Positions 11,301 to 19,198 of a DNA stretch of 64,000 nucleotides are shown in pieces (position 1 is the stretch's first letter; each line of letters opens with the position of its first letter). The position numbers and the translations under genes were made by a program. The notes beneath the pieces were generated by a model. That model did not search any database, had not been told where the DNA came from, and saw only the letters and a program-made list of their open reading frames with translations. The DNA is from Halichondria panicea (Eukaryota; Porifera; Demospongiae; Suberitida; Halichondriidae): NCBI RefSeq assembly GCF_963675165.1, contig NC_087381.1, positions 2,480,001 to 2,544,000 of the forward strand, read 5' to 3'.

Positions 11301-14300
11301 TGCAACTTCAAACACATAGTTTTACAGTAACTAATAATGATAACTAGTACTGGTTCATCACATAAGTTATAAATACTGAATAGCTAAAATATTGCCGGTA
11401 CACTTGAAAAGTGCACTAATTTTTTCTTGGAAAGTTCCTCACAGGGCCAATTGTTCCGTCATCAGTACAAGTGTGCTGCTTCACCCCTGTATACATAATT
11501 ACGCATGTGATTAGAATTTATACTGAATAAGTATAATAAATAAGGTGACTATAATTATAATCTACTTGCATGCTTGAATATAAAGGTATAATAATTATAC
11601 CAGATTCAACTATTTTAATGGAACGGGTTTGTTACTATATAAGCAACTATTTATTTACACATGCAACTACACGAATCATTATAGACTGGCCTTGATTTGC
11701 ATGCAGGTGATTTGTAGAGGTGCTTACATTGCACCATGTATAGTGCTACAATCACACAATTCTTATTTGAGTAACACCATCTGGTGTATAGTTAGAGTAA
11801 TATGATTTTAACAACTAGGTAAGTGCATGCACAACACTGTTTAAAGTGTTCCACAAGCACTTATAAGTGTATAATAGCACCCTTTATTGTTCTAGTAACA
11901 CGTAGCAGTTACGACTGCACTCTTAGTGTTGTGATAGCACCATTAGGTGAGTGTTGGCATAGCACTTTGGGTGCTATTGTAACTACCCATTTTTAACAGT
12001 GTATATATACATATGAATGTACGTGCTCTTTGTTATAATTATTGTTGTGGTATATATGGACTGCTAGTATACATAATTATGTGTTGTATACCTTGTTGCT
12101 TACATTGTATCCCAATTAAAAGGTATCTCACTCCTTAGCGTACTACGTTCCCAATTGGAAGATTGCTACACAGCCATGCAAAACAAACACACCCGCCAAC
12201 GTCTTCTGCAGGTCACCAGGTAATAATGCATGCATGTGTACTCAACTGCATGTGAGGTATACTGCGTGTGAGGTATACATGCAATGAAATTTAAGTTACA
12301 GTACATATACATCAAACATTCTTTAATGGCATATTGCATAATAATTATAATAGTATTACTATTATAGTGCACAGTGTGCAAAATAATTACAGGTGGCCAC
12401 TGGCCAATTTTCGTGCACTGATGCAATTAACAAATTGCCAGCAAATGATCAGCCAGTGCATCCGATCAATCGTTTTGGGTGTGTGCTTCCTCGCACGCGC
12501 AGAACAGTTTGCACAAACGTGTTAAAAATTGCTAGATCGTGAGATTATTATACTTAACAGTTCAAGAGATGTATCAAGACGAGTATTTATAGTGTTATGT
12601 AATTGTTACATTCTCTTTAGGTACTCTACCGAGTATCTTTATGATGGAGACCATGATAGACCACCTCGCCACCTCATTGGGCATGGACGTCGAGGTTGTC
12701 AAGGTAGCCAATCTATACAAGAATGGTCACATGACTCTTGTCGGGAAGGAGCTGACTAACTGTAACATGTCGAGAATCTGGGAACGTGAGTTTTAATGTA
12801 TTTACGACTGTACGTAGAATAAGTTTATGTGAATTGGTATCAGTGAAACAATATTCTCTTGACATGTTATAGTGCGAACACATCTTTCAATTTATTCAGA
12901 GCTGTACCAATCTGCTGAAGTTGACAGAAGAAAGAAAGAGATTTCTGAATACAACAAGGTGCTTGACAGCTAGCTTGTTGTGTTAACTTTTTGTTGTAAA
13001 ACATCATTTACATGCACGATGATGTCATAATTGTTTCACATATACACTGTACAGACGAGTCGGTGGTACAAGCGTGGACTGAACATGATGCCACTGAAGT
13101 ACACTATCAACTGGGCGGAGGCCACACCCTATTACGTGACAGTCAACATTTACGCTGAGGATGGCACAGTGGCCATAGCTCACGGTGGTGTGGAGATGGG
13201 CCAGGGGATAAACACCAAGGCAATTAAGACCTTGTGTGCAGTATAGTATATAGACACTAACATGTATACAACTGCAAAAAGTTTGTATTACATGTGCACA
13301 TAAAGGCTTGATTTTATCATTTCTCCGGCGACATAATTATTGATTGTGTAGTCAACTGTTTGAGCCAAGTACTAGATAACTCAGCCGTACAATTACAGCA
13401 TATCAATTGGAATACGTCTATTGGATAATTTACCTGCATGCTCCCTCCTCTGATAGGTAGCCCAGGTGGCATCAAAGGTGTTGGGTGTTCCCTTGGAGAA
13501 GATACGCATCAAGCCTACGGACTCCATGCTCAATCCCAATGGCATATGGAGTGGAGCCAGCACCACCAGTGAACTGAACTGTCTGGTGAGCCAAACATAA
13601 AAATCATACTGTTGAGCCTTCAAAAATTGACCTCTGAGACTTAGCCAATCACTTACGTTCACACTGGCTCTTATATTCACTTTTGTGGCATGTGCAGGGG
13701 ACCATAAATGCTTGCAAAGAGCTGAATAGTCGCATTGACAGTATCAGAGAGCAGATTCCCGGACTGGAATGGGAGGACCTTATACAGATGGCCAGCAGTG
13801 CTGGGGTCAACCTATCAGCAAGGGCATTGTCAGTAATGTCTGTATAATTATCATGCATGCCCACATAATTATATGTACAATGCATGCATGTAGCTATAGT
13901 AGGCTCTAAGTATAATATAAGAGATTGAGTGTGTTGGCAAGAATGGCGCTAACGAGTTAATTCCAGTCTAACGTTTGCACTCAAGTATTGTCTCCTGATA
14001 AGTATGATAGAAAAAAGTATTACTGTATAATTATAAAGTACCTGACTGAGCTTTTAATAGCGTGATCACGAAATACTTAATCTAATCGTGTCTTTATACC
14101 TGCAGTGTGTCTGAATCTTGTGACGGCAAGTTCAATTACGTTTGCTGGGGTAGTACAGTAACGGAGGTGGGCGTGGACGTGCTGACGGGGGAGACGAGGG
14201 TGGAGAGGGTGGACATCCTCTATGACTGTGGGGACAGGTAGGGGAATAGGAGGAGCTTATATTCACATTTATTTATGGATGAATGTATTGAGATGAGTAT

Positions 14301-15730
14301 AATATATGGAACTTGTATAATATCTTCATGTACTTATGCAATGTATACATGTACATTCAAGCAAGTATAGTCACCAAATGCACACTACTTTCTCCGTCAT
14401 TAACTTTATAGGCACAATGCATGTGTCATGGTACAATGTTGTATCTATATACTCCCGGGGATCATGTATTTATTGGTCATCTCATTTATGCATATACAGC
14501 CTGAACCCAGAGATAGACATTGGTCAAGTGGAGGGTGCGTTTGTGATGGGTCTGGGCTACTGGCTCTCTGAGAAGATTGTCTACAATAAGGAGACAGGAC
14601 AACTGCTAACTCACAACACTTGGGTAAGTCTATATATACAGCTTAGCTGCTACTAATAATAATTATAGTACACGCGGCAACTAACGTTTTGTGTCCTACA
14701 TTTACAAGAGTACTTTGACACTGTCGAACACATCCTACGCATAATTAACAGAGATTGATATTTTAGCGAAAGTCATTCGGCATAATTATAAGTTAATCAG
14801 GCATTACGAGCTTTTAATTGTAATTATTTTCTGAATAAGGTTTGACATGATTATGGTGTGTGCATGCATGACTGTGCTGTTTTTCACTTTTCACTTTGCA
14901 ATATTTACAGGAGTACAAGCCCCCCTCTCACAAAGACATCCCCATTGATTTTAGAGTTGAACTGCTCAAGGATGCAACTAATCCATTCGGAGTGCTCGGA
15001 TCCAAAGGTATAAGTTACAGTCACGTATACTGTCTATTGTGGTTGGGGTCTAAATTATGCTTCGGATCCATATATAGACTATCCTCAAATATAAAGTTGC
15101 CTATTATAAACAGAGCCAATGCAGTACTTTAATGTGTACACTACATGACTGTGTTGTTCCTCTAGCTAATGTTCGTAATAATTATATCGTGAGACAGGCT
15201 GCATACGTAGTTCCTTTGCTTAAATGGTCTGTCTATCTATATAGCTATATAATATACTTGTACTTGGTACATGCACACACACACAGCTGCTGGCGAGCCT
15301 CCTCAGTGTATGAGCTGCTCCGCACTGTTTGCAGTCAAGAGAGCTATTGAGAGTGCTCGAGCAGACGCTGGAATCAGCACACATTTCACACTAGGTGTGA
15401 TATAGTATACTGCATGGACATATAATAGGCACTTTATGCAGGGGAGGGAGGTGTATGCAAATGTTAGTTGGTTATAATTATTGTTAAGATCCACTCTGCA
15501 TGTGATTGCTATATGATTAGACCTCTCTTGACTATAGTCTTAGCCACATTTTCATGTAACTTATACACATGCAGTATCGTATCCCCCTTAATCTGTCTAC
15601 CATGTATTACAATAGTGCATTGATATCTGATTTATCTGACCATCTGTTATTTTCAGATGGACCTGCCACAGTGGAGAATATTCAACAAGCTTGTTTAACA
15701 TCAACAGAACAGTTGAGTATAATAAACTGA
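2343..15730 (+). CDS. Aldehyde oxidase/xanthine dehydrogenase-like molybdenum hydroxylase, 22 exons, 5' end outside window
   Basis: Exons inferred from homology, phase and splice sites: 2343-2447, 2516-2582, 2739-2836, 2999-3157, 3660-3740, 3797-3838, 3900-3992, 7013-7070, 7415-7567, 7763-8057, 8537-8730, 12139-12219, 12621-12785, 12900-12958, 13055-13219, 13457-13585, 13698-13828, 14106-14237, 14500-14623, 14911-15007, 15287-15394, 15657-15730. The joined frame is open for 869 codons and ends in TGA. The first three or four exons are the end of the FAD domain ([23 protein letters not shown]); the rest is the molybdopterin domain, with [13 protein letters not shown] and the catalytic-loop AAGEPPQCM containing the conserved Glu. 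Family members oxidise aldehydes or N-heterocycles using Moco, 2Fe-2S and FAD. By eye, positions known to define xanthine specificity are changed (AKTTRP for GKETR, FCRSPG for FRGFG), so an aldehyde-oxidase-like substrate is more likely. Exons 5 and 15 appear to use GC donors. The 2Fe-2S N terminus (~460 residues) should lie to the left. Confidence 0.9.
3993..4390 (+). promoter_or_regulatory. Intron segment upstream of the nested transporter (unit 5' region)
   Basis: This intronic stretch contains blocks repeated upstream of array copies: GGTTTATTAAGACACA near 4042, a GTTAGCACCTCCGTGTTTAAAGG-like block near 4070, TCAGAAATGCAGCCC near 4241 and ACTTTTAGTTT near 4266. These recurring blocks probably carry the transporter's promoter. 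No TATA box is confidently assigned. Confidence 0.4.
4391..5917 (+). CDS. SLC15/POT-like multipass transporter (subfamily A), intact, nested in an oxidase intron
   Basis: This single-exon ORF encodes 508 residues with about 12 hydrophobic segments. POT/PTR (SLC15, NRT1) signatures are visible: [12 protein letters not shown] at 65-76, [11 protein letters not shown] at 135-145 followed by [16 protein letters not shown], a charged loop at about 213-278 containing [13 protein letters not shown] (like the loop of SLC15A3/A4), and [13 protein letters not shown] at 408-420 matching the family's E-x-x-Y/C-S-Q-x-P-x-S-M-R. Such proteins move di/tripeptides, histidine or nitrate with protons across plasma or lysosomal membranes. 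The helix-1 ExxER proton-coupling motif is not present, so substrate and mechanism are uncertain. The gene lies in the same orientation inside the intron between visible exons 7 and 8 of the molybdenum hydroxylase. The start ATG is shared by all subfamily-A copies. It is the probable template type for the array further right. Confidence 0.85.
   Translation: MKCKYRVRWFYSKGALLVLFWFLLITFVIISMFRILPPPITLSASSYWVPDVLLLLSVLTVPLTGWLADAKFGNYKVVRFGVLLLFLATVFNCFYYLIEPLNFVVNVLVLKWFVFVINGLFLVGCVGCSLVLFQLGMDQMPDASSSSICSFITWFSCSGVLGAYLSNVLYNLKVDCLDVSLRTNYQQVWSLLLVLSLSCVLISDFCLSKNWLIIEPKSPNSLKIIYQVLKFAAKHKAPLNRSALTYWEENVPSRMDLGKSRYGGPFTTEQVEDVKTMFRIFFVGVSLMVIGLAISLHPDVVLMPSGLNLCNSQIVRFVSYDETLFFILWTLFHEFLIFPLLRDRLPSILKRIGIAAFLLFAVSLICLILKLINYHFEGSLIAIDQTVPILYKSMQGLLSQTFVTSTVEFLCSQSPYSMRGLLTACITILGIFSSMLGFGTRFFLEKYTCDTSLCFPISWCVEVTLSSIGLIFYCVVARRYKRRVRGDGYFAQTIVEEVYDRYLTPRDN
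6001..6218. mobile_element. MITE, 'tatagcggg' TIR family 1
   Basis: Ends are GTATAGCCGGGAAATG and CATGAAAATTTCCCGCTCTAC, imperfect inverted repeats. The interior matches, in reverse orientation, the element at 60262-60512 (shared blocks around ccctcg-aaaa, ccaccaaca, ctctggagcc). Non-autonomous and without coding capacity. It sits in the oxidase intron, just after the nested transporter. Confidence 0.65.
6278..6655. mobile_element. 378-bp TIR element (cagtagactctcg), TA target
   Basis: Ends CAGTAGACTCTCGTTAATCC and the reverse complement of CAGTAGACTCTCGCTATTCC form ~25-bp TIRs with three mismatches, flanked by TA on both sides. It is a MITE of Tc1/mariner type by target site. A truncated inverted copy lies at 37150-37258. 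Antisense ORFs inside it have no recognisable product. Confidence 0.75.
6764..6894. repeat. Imperfect inverted repeat ~130 bp
   Basis: Left arm ATGTTTTGTCGGTGTCCATG...TTTAGAAGCCC pairs with a right arm reading GGGCTTCTAAATCCC...CACCTCTAAAACAT. It could be a small foldback element. It has no target duplication that I can see. Confidence 0.5.
9357..10332 (-). other. Coding-like minus-strand fragments, unrecognised
   Basis: On the minus strand an ORF runs from 10332 (starting [20 protein letters not shown]) to about 10055, where a donor-like GTAAGT occurs. A second open piece lies at about 9984-9880 after an acceptor-like TTACAG; two of its frames are open, one reading [20 protein letters not shown] and one reading [13 protein letters not shown]. 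Another open piece ([20 protein letters not shown]) lies near 9440-9350. They could be exons of a gene carried by the surrounding element. I recognise no family and cannot join them with a confirmed phase. Confidence 0.25.
10461..10690. repeat. 37-bp minisatellite, about six units
   Basis: Tandem units of the form CCAACATATCAGACTGACGG + ACAGCTGCCCACAAAGC follow each other without spacers. The four central units differ at only a few positions; the first unit is more divergent. It lies upstream of the minus-strand coding-like fragments, within the TIR element. Confidence 0.9.
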
Positions 15731-16600
15731 CTGATATAGAGAATGGTATATGCTATAATTATATTGCAGTTAATGTAGCCTAAATTTTATATAATTATTT
15801 TGTAATTAATGGTTGACTTGAAATGTGTATAATAATTATTTATAGCTATATACTGCTACAATAATTATTATATCTAGCAAATAGTAATCCTTGAGATAAA
15901 TCACTGAGATCTCCATGCATGTTATCCCACACTTGTCTTTAGCATAAAGAAATGTACCGGTATGTGCTTTATTTTGAGATAAGGATTATCTATAAGCTCT
16001 CTAAACAAAATCTTGAGTTCTGACATGAACAACAATTTAGACTCATAATAACAGTTTTTGATTGCGTAACCATAATCTTGTGTTGAATGTCATATCCCAT
16101 TTCACTTACAGTTTATTTTACGGTTTATTTTACAGTTTATTTTACAAGATCTTCATTTCCGTTTGTTTGTGTGAAAGACAAGTCATCAGTTTTATTTGCA
16201 AAATTATTGTTTGTTATCACAGTTTATTATGCAAAATCTTCATTTCCGTTGGTTCGTGTGAAAGAAAAGTCATCTCATTTCACAGTTTTATTACCCTGTG
16301 CATGCGTGTATGTGTGGAAGCGTTTGGGAAAACTAGACAATTTCATGGACCACTTCAACTGTGATAAAACAGTAGTTGAACGCTATATTTATACTAGAAA
16401 CTTGTATAGGCGATCCTCGAAAGCCATCAAAACTATGTTTTGCCTCGATCGTTGGCTTTCTTCAATCATTCCCTATATAGTATATCAGGAGCATAATTAT
16501 GAGGGGATGGAGCGTCTAATTACTACGCGGATTCTGTATCGTCTATTTTATAGCTGGATCTATATATATGCCATGTCAATGCAAGTGCTGCTAACATTAT
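15731..16600. other. Intergenic, low-complexity and short repeats
   Basis: This stretch holds three TTTATTTTACAG-like repeats (about 16110-16147) and a repeated CATTTCCGTTTGTTTGTGTG-type block at 16156, 16238 and again at 17007. An open frame of 206 codons crosses the repeats but looks compositional. No gene is supported. Confidence 0.4.
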
Positions 16601-16607
16601 TCATTGA

Positions 16608-16831
16608 TATTCAGGATCAACCAGGTTATCAGATACACATGTACAGAGCACTTAACACGTTACAAACGAAATGTGGTGAATCCTGCTATAAGAGCCTCCC
16701 TAAGTGAGGAGAGAGCTGGACAGATTGTTAAGAAGTAGTTAGCTGCTGAGTTTGGAGGTGGCATCGCCGGGTGCAGCATTGGTGTTTCTAAGAACTTATA
16801 TCTTGAAGCGTCTACTTCAAGGCCCGCGTAA
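16608..16831 (+). pseudogene. Coding-like remnant with in-frame stop, unrecognised
   Basis: After an acceptor-like TTCAG, one frame reads VVNPAIRASLSEERAGQIVK, hits TAG at about 16735, and resumes in the same frame as LAAEFGGGIAGCSIGVSKNL before TAA. The amino-acid composition looks like real protein. I do not recognise the family; it may be the last exon of a decayed gene or a transposon piece. Confidence 0.3.
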
Positions 16832-17172
16832 GAAGACAGATTCTGAAATTTGATCTGACCTCTGACCTCTGACTTCTGCATGCCACTGATTGTTTGCATT
16901 CTGCCAAAATAATAAAACACGGAAAATCCGTAAAATTAACAATGTGGTGTGGTATGCCAAAAATTAATGACAAGTCATCCCATTTCAATTTAATGTTTAA
17001 AATCATTCATTTCCGTTTGTTTGTGTGAAAGGTCAATTTCACAGTTTATTTGCAAACTTAAGTCACTGGCCATGATCTAATGATCGTTACTGCAAATACA
17101 AAAAAACCGTATAGATACAGAAGTGATAATTATGGAGATAGTTTAAGTATGGCGAGATGTGTGCATGAATCA

Positions 17173-18999
17173 CTATAGATCTATATCTGTGTATTTGTGT
17201 GAGTCTTTGACATGATCCAGTAAATCAGACAAGGATTCAAATGTTGGCCTTGTCCAAGGATCTAGTTTCCAGCAATCCAGCATAAGTGTGTAAAATTTCC
17301 CTAAGCAGTTATGTGGGCGTGGCATGTGGGTTCCTGAGCATATGTGTTGTTCTGCTTCTTCAATCGTTAGTCCAGGATAAGGATCTGTGCCATTTGCAAT
17401 GACCTGCCATAGAAGAATCCCATATGCCCACACATCGGTTTTAAGGCAGAATCGGTGCTCTTTAAGAACTTCAGGAGCACACCATTTAACTCTTAGTTTA
17501 AAGGTATTTTCAGCCATAAACTCTTCATTATAATTCTGCAGGACCACAGCTGAGCTGAAATCATTGATTTTGCATTTTAAATTTTCTCCAACTAAAACGT
17601 TATCTACTCTAATGCGTCGATGAATGCAGAGATTTTCCTGAAGATACTCAAGTCCATTCGCAAGTTGCTTTCCAACAAATACTTGTTGATGCAGCAGCAA
17701 AGGGCTATTGTTTCGTAGGTAGTTCTCTAGGTTTCCATTTGACATGTATTCCAATACCATGTACACATGTTCACCTGTTGTTGTTGCATCCACCATCCTT
17801 ACAAGATTGGAATGCACGAGTTTCTTTAAAATGTGTATCTCAGCAAGAATTTCAGCTGGTGAGGCACCTGCTACTGGTCTCTTAATTGCGATTTCAATAC
17901 TATTGTACTTTCCTTTCCAAATTTCGGTGTTTTTTTTACCTCTGTGAATTATTTCAGTCTTTTCTAACTGTTGTTCATCTACGGCTGGTGAACTAATTGC
18001 AGAGGGTAAATGATAAAGCCTGCTTAAATTAAATTTTAGTTCGTCATACTTAGATTCAAACTCTTCTGTCAATTTCTCTAGCTGGCCGTTTACTTTTGTT
18101 TCTTCCTCTTTCACTTGTTTTTGAATCTCTTCGTCTCTCTCTTTTATCAACTTGTGAAGTGCTTCATCCTTTTCCATTAGCTGTTGGCTATGTTGTTCAA
18201 GCATCTTCTCAAATTGTTCATCTTTTTCTGCAATTAAGTCATAAAGTTGCAATTCCTTATTTTGTAGTTCGTCTTCAAAAAATTCTACCAGAAAGGCAAT
18301 GTGTATTTGCCAATTATTTTGGTGATGTTCTGCCAAGTCTTTTCTGAGCATTGATTTAGAGCAGCCAGCGTAACTAAAATCACATTTGATTTCATGTAAT
18401 GAACACTCAACCAAGTGATCTTCTAAATTGATTTGTTTGATAGCATTCGCTCCACAGTTGTTAGGACACTGAATCGAAAGCTCGGGGCACACATTCTTAT
18501 GCTCTCCATTGATGAATTCTTGTTTATCTTGTTTGTTGCAGTGATTACAAACGACCAGCCGTTGAGGGCAGAAAAAGTTCAAGTGCTCAGTTAATTCCTT
18601 CTTGTCCAATCTTTCTCCACATCCATTCGTACAAGTGGTAATAACGTATTCACAATCGCCAGTAAGAACATCGATATGAGCAGCTCCTGCTTTCAGTTCC
18701 CCAGTCCACAAGCAACCATTGCTAGTAAATGGGCACTTAATATCCAGTTCAATTATTTTTCCCCATTTTTTTCTGTTGAGAATAGCAGCAACATCCTTAT
18801 CGTTGCAATCTGGGCAAGTATAATTGATATCACCAGTATAAGGATCTTCTTCTATTATACAAGAGGCGCAAAAAGTACTTCCACAGCATTCGATCATCAT
18901 AGGCTTCCTAAATACTTGCTTGCAGTGGCCACAGATGTAATCTTTTGTTGGAGGATCTATGAAGTCCCATTCGTACAGAAAGAGCTTTGTTTCATCCAT
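17173..18999 (-). CDS. RING + TRAF-type zinc fingers + coiled coil + pseudokinase protein
   Basis: The intronless ORF encodes 608 residues. A RING-like cluster lies at 22-66 (CGHC, ECCGSTFCASC, CPDC) with Ser-Thr where the RING His is usual. TRAF-type zinc fingers at about 89-228 include TNGCGERL and CPNNCGA. A glutamate/lysine-rich coiled coil spans about 236-325. A tyrosine-kinase-like domain spans about 346-600: AIK lysine K373, helix-C Glu387, HRR at 460-462 instead of HRD, N467, DFS at 480-482 instead of DFG, APE at 508-510, and no G-x-G-x-x-G loop. Loss of the catalytic Asp predicts a pseudokinase. TRAFs are ubiquitin ligases or adaptors downstream of TNF/Toll-type receptors; here a kinase fold stands where the MATH receptor-binding domain would be. 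The partner gene at 19199 has the same architecture and is divergent from it. Role inferred: signalling scaffold. Confidence 0.88.
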   Translation of the reverse strand: MDETKLFLYEWDFIDPPTKDYICGHCKQVFRKPMMIECCGSTFCASCIIEEDPYTGDINYTCPDCNDKDVAAILNRKKWGKIIELDIKCPFTSNGCLWTGELKAGAAHIDVLTGDCEYVITTCTNGCGERLDKKELTEHLNFFCPQRLVVCNHCNKQDKQEFINGEHKNVCPELSIQCPNNCGANAIKQINLEDHLVECSLHEIKCDFSYAGCSKSMLRKDLAEHHQNNWQIHIAFLVEFFEDELQNKELQLYDLIAEKDEQFEKMLEQHSQQLMEKDEALHKLIKERDEEIQKQVKEEETKVNGQLEKLTEEFESKYDELKFNLSRLYHLPSAISSPAVDEQQLEKTEIIHRGKKNTEIWKGKYNSIEIAIKRPVAGASPAEILAEIHILKKLVHSNLVRMVDATTTGEHVYMVLEYMSNGNLENYLRNNSPLLLHQQVFVGKQLANGLEYLQENLCIHRRIRVDNVLVGENLKCKINDFSSAVVLQNYNEEFMAENTFKLRVKWCAPEVLKEHRFCLKTDVWAYGILLWQVIANGTDPYPGLTIEEAEQHICSGTHMPRPHNCLGKFYTLMLDCWKLDPWTRPTFESLSDLLDHVKDSHKYTDIDL

Positions 19000-19198
19000 A
19001 CTGATATAACAACTTCTGAATAGCAGCAGGCTAGCAGGAAAAGTTGAATTTGAACTAGTTTGTGTTATTTATATAGTGCAACAGTGCATGCACATTGCAC
19101 ATATCAGAATTAATCAATCTACACTTCCAGGTGCCAATTTCTATATAAACAGCTGCATGTTATGATTATGTGCACAAAACTCAGTGTTATAAAGTTGC
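19000..19198. promoter_or_regulatory. Bidirectional promoter between two RING-TRAF-pseudokinase genes
   Basis: Only 199 bp separate the start codons. TATATAAA at 19142-19149 is placed for the rightward gene, and TATATAAAT (minus strand, 19067-19075) for the leftward gene, each about 50-80 bp from its ATG. Two TATA-like boxes facing opposite ways suggest shared, coordinated transcription. Confidence 0.55.

Larger units (their letters stand above)
8770..12001. mobile_element. 3.2-kb TIR element filling an oxidase intron
   Basis: The ends are CACTGTTAAAAATG and its perfect complement CATTTTTAACAGTG, flanked by TA. Subterminal regions at both ends (8770-9040, 11740-12001) are built of degenerate repeats related to GTGCTATTGTAACAC. 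The element is bounded by oxidase exons 11 and 12 and accounts for most of that 3.4-kb intron. Its interior has minus-strand coding-like pieces (9250-10332) and a minisatellite, but no transposase motif I can name, so its class beyond a TA target is open. Confidence 0.6.

Noticed and set aside
2343..15730. Oxidase as a pseudogene because of in-frame stops between coding pieces
   Set aside because: All 22 pieces have splice borders and join in a single open phase over 869 codons; stops lie only in introns.
16087..16707. 206-codon open frame as a gene
   Set aside because: It crosses simple TTTATTTTACAG repeats, has repetitive low-complexity sequence, and resembles no domain.
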